A stretch of 64,000 nucleotides of DNA, taken from Tenacibaculum haliotis. GTDB taxonomy: Bacteria; Bacteroidota; Bacteroidia; Flavobacteriales; Flavobacteriaceae. A program made the position numbers and the translations under genes. Under the pieces are notes generated by a model, which did no database searches, had not been told where the DNA came from, and saw only the letters and a list, made by a program, of their open reading frames with translations. Of the stretch, positions 60,802 through 64,000 are shown piece by piece (position 1 is the first letter of the stretch; every line of letters begins with the position of its first letter). The stretch lies in NCBI RefSeq assembly GCF_025215075.1, contig NZ_JAOBTH010000028.1, positions 372,001-436,000 on the forward strand. Direction: 5' to 3'.

Positions 60802-62337
60802 ATGCAACAACACAACGTACTTATTTTAGATTTCGGATCGCAATACACACAACTTATTGCTCGCCGTGTTAGAGAATTAAACATTTACTGTGAAATTCAC
60901 CCGTATAACAAAATTCCACAAAACTTAAACGACTTTAAAGCTGTAATCCTTTCTGGTAGTCCAAACTCTGTTCGTTCAGAAACGGCTTTACATCCTGATT
61001 TATCAGAAATTAGAGGGAAAAAACCAGTATTAGCTGTTTGTTATGGAGCGCAATATTTAGCCCACTTTTCTGGCGGATTAGTAGCACCATCAAACACAAG
61101 AGAATATGGTAGAGCAAACTTATCGTTTGTAAAAGAAGGAGAAGAATTCTTTTCAAATATCTCTGAAGGAAGTCAGGTTTGGATGAGTCATTCAGATACT
61201 ATCAAAAACTTACCAACAAACGGAATATTATTAGCAAGCACTCACGATGTAGAAAATGCTGCTTATAAAATTGAAGGAGAAACCACCTATGCAATTCAAT
61301 TTCACCCAGAAGTATATCATTCTACTGATGGTAAACAATTATTACAAAATTTTTTAGTTAATATAGCTGAAGTAGCACAAACTTGGACACCAGATTCATT
61401 TGTAGATGAAACAGTTGCTGATATACAAGCAAAAGTTGGAACAGACAAAGTTGTTTTAGGTTTATCTGGAGGTGTAGATTCTACCGTAGCAGCCGTATTA
61501 TTACACAAAGCTATCGGAAGTAATTTACACTGTATATTTGTTAACAACGGATTATTACGTAAAAATGAATATACTGATGTTTTAAAACAATACGAAGGTA
61601 TGGGCTTAAACGTAAAAGGAGTAGATGCTTCGGCACGTTTCTTGAATGAGCTTGCTGGCTTAAGTGACCCAGAAGAAAAACGTAAAGCTATTGGTAAAGT
61701 TTTTATTGATGTTTTTGATGATGAAGCAAATCAGATTGATGATGCAAAATGGTTGGCACAAGGAACAATTTATCCTGATGTGATTGAGTCTGTTTCTGTA
61801 AACGGTGGCCCATCAGCAACCATTAAAAGTCATCATAACGTAGGTGGTTTACCTGATTTTATGAAACTTAAAATTGTAGAGCCTTTACGAATGATTTTTA
61901 AAGATGAAGTTCGTCGTGTAGGAGCTTCTATGGGAATTGATAAAGACTTATTAGGTCGTCATCCTTTTCCTGGCCCTGGATTAGCTATTCGTATTTTAGG
62001 TGATATTACCGAAGAAAAAGTACGTATTTTACAAGAAGTAGATGCTGTTTTTATCAACGGATTAAAAGAAGATGGTTTGTATAATAAAGTATGGCAAGCA
62101 GGCGCAATTTTATTACCAGTAAACTCAGTTGGAGTAATGGGAGATGAAAGAACGTACGAAAAAGTAGTTGCCTTACGTGCTGTAGAAAGTACCGATGGTA
62201 TGACTGCCGATTGGGTAAATTTACCGTACGAATTTTTACAAAAAACATCGAATAAAATTATAAACAATGTAAAAGGTGTTAACAGAGTTGTGTACGACAT
62301 TAGCTCTAAACCACCTGCTACAATTGAGTGGGAATAA
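60802..62337 (+). CDS. guaA: GMP synthase (glutamine-hydrolysing)
   Basis: 511 residues from the ATG at 60802 ([20 protein letters not shown]); a TTG two codons earlier is unlikely. Glutaminase triad: Cys in [11 protein letters not shown], His and Glu in QFHPEVYHS. The ATP-pyrophosphatase P-loop is [13 protein letters not shown]. The C-terminal dimerisation domain ends [17 protein letters not shown]. It makes GMP from XMP. It is followed 20 bases later by a LysM lipoprotein gene. Confidence 0.95.
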   Translation: MQQHNVLILDFGSQYTQLIARRVRELNIYCEIHPYNKIPQNLNDFKAVILSGSPNSVRSETALHPDLSEIRGKKPVLAVCYGAQYLAHFSGGLVAPSNTREYGRANLSFVKEGEEFFSNISEGSQVWMSHSDTIKNLPTNGILLASTHDVENAAYKIEGETTYAIQFHPEVYHSTDGKQLLQNFLVNIAEVAQTWTPDSFVDETVADIQAKVGTDKVVLGLSGGVDSTVAAVLLHKAIGSNLHCIFVNNGLLRKNEYTDVLKQYEGMGLNVKGVDASARFLNELAGLSDPEEKRKAIGKVFIDVFDDEANQIDDAKWLAQGTIYPDVIESVSVNGGPSATIKSHHNVGGLPDFMKLKIVEPLRMIFKDEVRRVGASMGIDKDLLGRHPFPGPGLAIRILGDITEEKVRILQEVDAVFINGLKEDGLYNKVWQAGAILLPVNSVGVMGDERTYEKVVALRAVESTDGMTADWVNLPYEFLQKTSNKIINNVKGVNRVVYDISSKPPATIEWE

Positions 62338-62357
62338 AATTCTAAAGAAAAAAATAA

Positions 62358-64000
62358 ATGAAAAAGTTACAGTTTTTACTCTTAGTTTGTATTTTAACAT
62401 TTGCCGTTTCTTGTGGTCAACAGAAAAGGTATGTGTCCTACAAAACTCAAGAAGGTGAAACAATGCGTGATATTGCTAGTCGTCTTAATATGAAAACAAA
62501 GGATTTATTACGTTTAAATCCTGATGTTGATAGACGGCCAGATGCTAATACCGTAATTGTTATTCCAAACCCTGAATTAAACAAAGAAAAATCAACAAAA
62601 GTAATAGATACTGTTATTGATGATACTGAAAATGAAAATTTAGAAGATAGCAACGAAACATCTGGAGAAGAAAATGCTTCAGATGTTTTTCAACAAACAA
62701 TATATGAATACGAAAATCATACTGTAAAAGCAGGAGAAACTGTTTATCGAATTACTAAGAAATATGAGATTACTAAAGATGATTTAATTAAATGGAATCC
62801 TGAATTCCCAGGAATCGAACGCAATATTTTAAGTATCGGTCAAGTATTAAAAGTTAAGTCAATTGAAAAAACAATAACAATTGATAGAAAAGAGGTTTTA
62901 AAAAGCTTTTTAACACACATCGTTAAAAGTAAAGAAACAGTGTATAGTTTAACTCGTTTTTATAACATTTCAAAAGAAAATTTAGTTCGTTTGAATCCAG
63001 AATATCCTGGAATTATAAATAACGAATTATCAATTAACCAGTTGTTAAAAATAAAACCAATTGAAGAGGTGAATCCGAATGAAAACTTTCTTTTTTACAA
63101 AGACAGTATTCAAGAAGATGTAGCTATTAATTTAGCTATTCTACTTCCCTTTAAAGCTGAAGAATATAAAACAATTTCTTCTAAACATATTTTTAGTAAA
63201 GACAAAAACAGTTCTGCTCCATTAGCAAACATGGTTCTCGATTTTTACACTGGTGCTGAAATAGCTATCGATTCAATAAGAAAACAAGGCATACACGTGA
63301 ATCCAACTATTTTTGATACCGGAAACAGAGGCAATAACATTACTACAATTTTAGCAGAAGATAAACTGAATAATACAGATGTTGTTATTGGCCCATTTTA
63401 TTCTGATAAAGCTGAAATAGTTGCTAAAAAAATTAATGCACCTGTTGTGTTTCCTCATTTCTCGAATAACCAACATGAATTTTCAGCAAAAAAACTTATT
63501 AAATCAGCTCCTGATAAAAATAATTATACCGATTATTTAATTTCTCATTTAAAAGACAATTATAAAGGTGAACAAATATTTGTTGTAGGTGATGGTAAAA
63601 TACCATCTAATAATAAAATCGTTAAAATTGTTAATCAATTAAAAAGACACGATTCTATTAAAAATATTCATGTTTTAAAACCTGAAAAAGGATACATAAA
63701 ACGAAAGTTATTTACAGATAAAATGACCGCTAAAAGACATAATTGGGTTATCATTACTTCTAACGACAATGTAACAATTGCAGATGTTTTAAATAGTATG
63801 ATTGGTGTTCCTGATGAAGTAACTGTTCAGGTTTTTGCTATTGAAAAGAGAGATTCTTACGATAAAATAGACAACAATAAGTTAGCAAGCGTAAATTTTA
63901 CTTACGTTTCTAGTTCTTTTGAAGACAACACTTCTAATGAAGCAAAAGTATTTAACCAAAAGTATTACGCAAAAAACAATACCACTCCTTCTAGCTATGC
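62358..64000 (+). CDS. LysM-repeat lipoprotein with periplasmic-binding-protein-like domain (3' end outside window)
   Basis: The frame is open from the ATG at 62358 to the right edge (547 codons visible). The signal peptide has a lipobox (ILTFAVSC, Cys at 19). Three LysM-type repeats follow: YKTQEGETMRDIASRLNM, HTVKAGETVYRITKKYEI and HIVKSKETVYSLTRFYNISK. A domain resembling periplasmic branched-chain amino-acid binding proteins comes next (INLAILLPFKAEEY, NMVLDFYTGAEIAIDSI, DVVIGPFYSDKAEIVAKKIN). It is probably an outer-membrane or periplasmic lipoprotein binding peptidoglycan. Location after guaA matches what I recall from other Flavobacteriaceae. Confidence 0.85.
   Translation, partial: MKKLQFLLLVCILTFAVSCGQQKRYVSYKTQEGETMRDIASRLNMKTKDLLRLNPDVDRRPDANTVIVIPNPELNKEKSTKVIDTVIDDTENENLEDSNETSGEENASDVFQQTIYEYENHTVKAGETVYRITKKYEITKDDLIKWNPEFPGIERNILSIGQVLKVKSIEKTITIDRKEVLKSFLTHIVKSKETVYSLTRFYNISKENLVRLNPEYPGIINNELSINQLLKIKPIEEVNPNENFLFYKDSIQEDVAINLAILLPFKAEEYKTISSKHIFSKDKNSSAPLANMVLDFYTGAEIAIDSIRKQGIHVNPTIFDTGNRGNNITTILAEDKLNNTDVVIGPFYSDKAEIVAKKINAPVVFPHFSNNQHEFSAKKLIKSAPDKNNYTDYLISHLKDNYKGEQIFVVGDGKIPSNNKIVKIVNQLKRHDSIKNIHVLKPEKGYIKRKLFTDKMTAKRHNWVIITSNDNVTIADVLNSMIGVPDEVTVQVFAIEKRDSYDKIDNNKLASVNFTYVSSSFEDNTSNEAKVFNQKYYAKNNTTPSSY

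Overview
This window is AT-rich DNA from a gliding member of the Bacteroidetes, almost certainly family Flavobacteriaceae (marine Tenacibaculum/Polaribacter-like). The basis is: GldJ and PorV (gliding and type IX secretion), a Rho with a long low-complexity N-terminal extension, a two-subunit methylmalonyl-CoA mutase, fused CcsB-CcsA, several families typical of this group (DUF4293, DUF1599, BT_3928, DUF4230), and promoters of the Bacteroidetes type (TTG, about 19-20 bases, TAnnTTTG). The genus call is a guess.

Layout. Positions 1-9361 hold a heavy-metal resistance cluster: DUF3347 tail, HMA-domain lipoprotein, DUF6660 protein, CzcA/CusA pump fused to its TolC channel, membrane-fusion protein, Fur-family regulator and a zinc-type P-ATPase. 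Positions 9451-12304 hold mobile-element control and replication genes: RteC, an excisionase-like HTH protein, a winged-helix replication-like protein and a DnaC-like ATPase. Positions 12425-15269 hold a three-gene cassette, sce7726 family (PD-(D/E)XK nuclease fold), sce7725 family and a RES-domain NAD+ phosphorylase with a zinc-finger N-terminus. It has its own promoter and is the best candidate here for a poorly described defence or toxin system. Positions 15270-16436 are non-coding and rich in inverted repeats. Positions 16437-18015 (minus strand) hold a compact cassette of unknown role: a conserved 251-residue protein, DUF5675 and two small membrane proteins. Next come a small HTH gene, an RNA-like locus carrying a tRNA 3'-end fragment, a wrecked tyrosine integrase (18819-19369) and a decayed glycerophosphodiester phosphodiesterase gene (19653 to about 20500). 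Together 1 to about 19.4 kb looks like an integrated conjugative element or genomic island with a decayed right edge.

Positions 20644-24365 encode a TonB-dependent receptor and a DUF4374 lipoprotein, probably for iron or siderophore uptake. From 24480 onward the content is ordinary chromosome: folate enzymes (5-FCL, FolP), Rho, a two-component system (LuxR-type regulator, unknown lipoprotein, TPR histidine kinase), TruA, an MsbA-like ABC exporter, diadenylate cyclase CdaA, CrcB, tRNA-Thr, uridine kinase, a DivIC-like protein, methylmalonyl-CoA mutase, phosphatidylserine decarboxylase, CcsBA, a CapD/FlaA1-like sugar-nucleotide enzyme, an N-acetylglucosamine kinase-like protein, MurF, GldJ, PorV, cytidine deaminase, a FabH-like synthase, GMP synthase and a LysM lipoprotein that runs off the right edge. 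Many genes end in clear hairpin-plus-T terminators, several shared by convergent genes.

All family names come from reading translated sequences and motifs; no database search was run.
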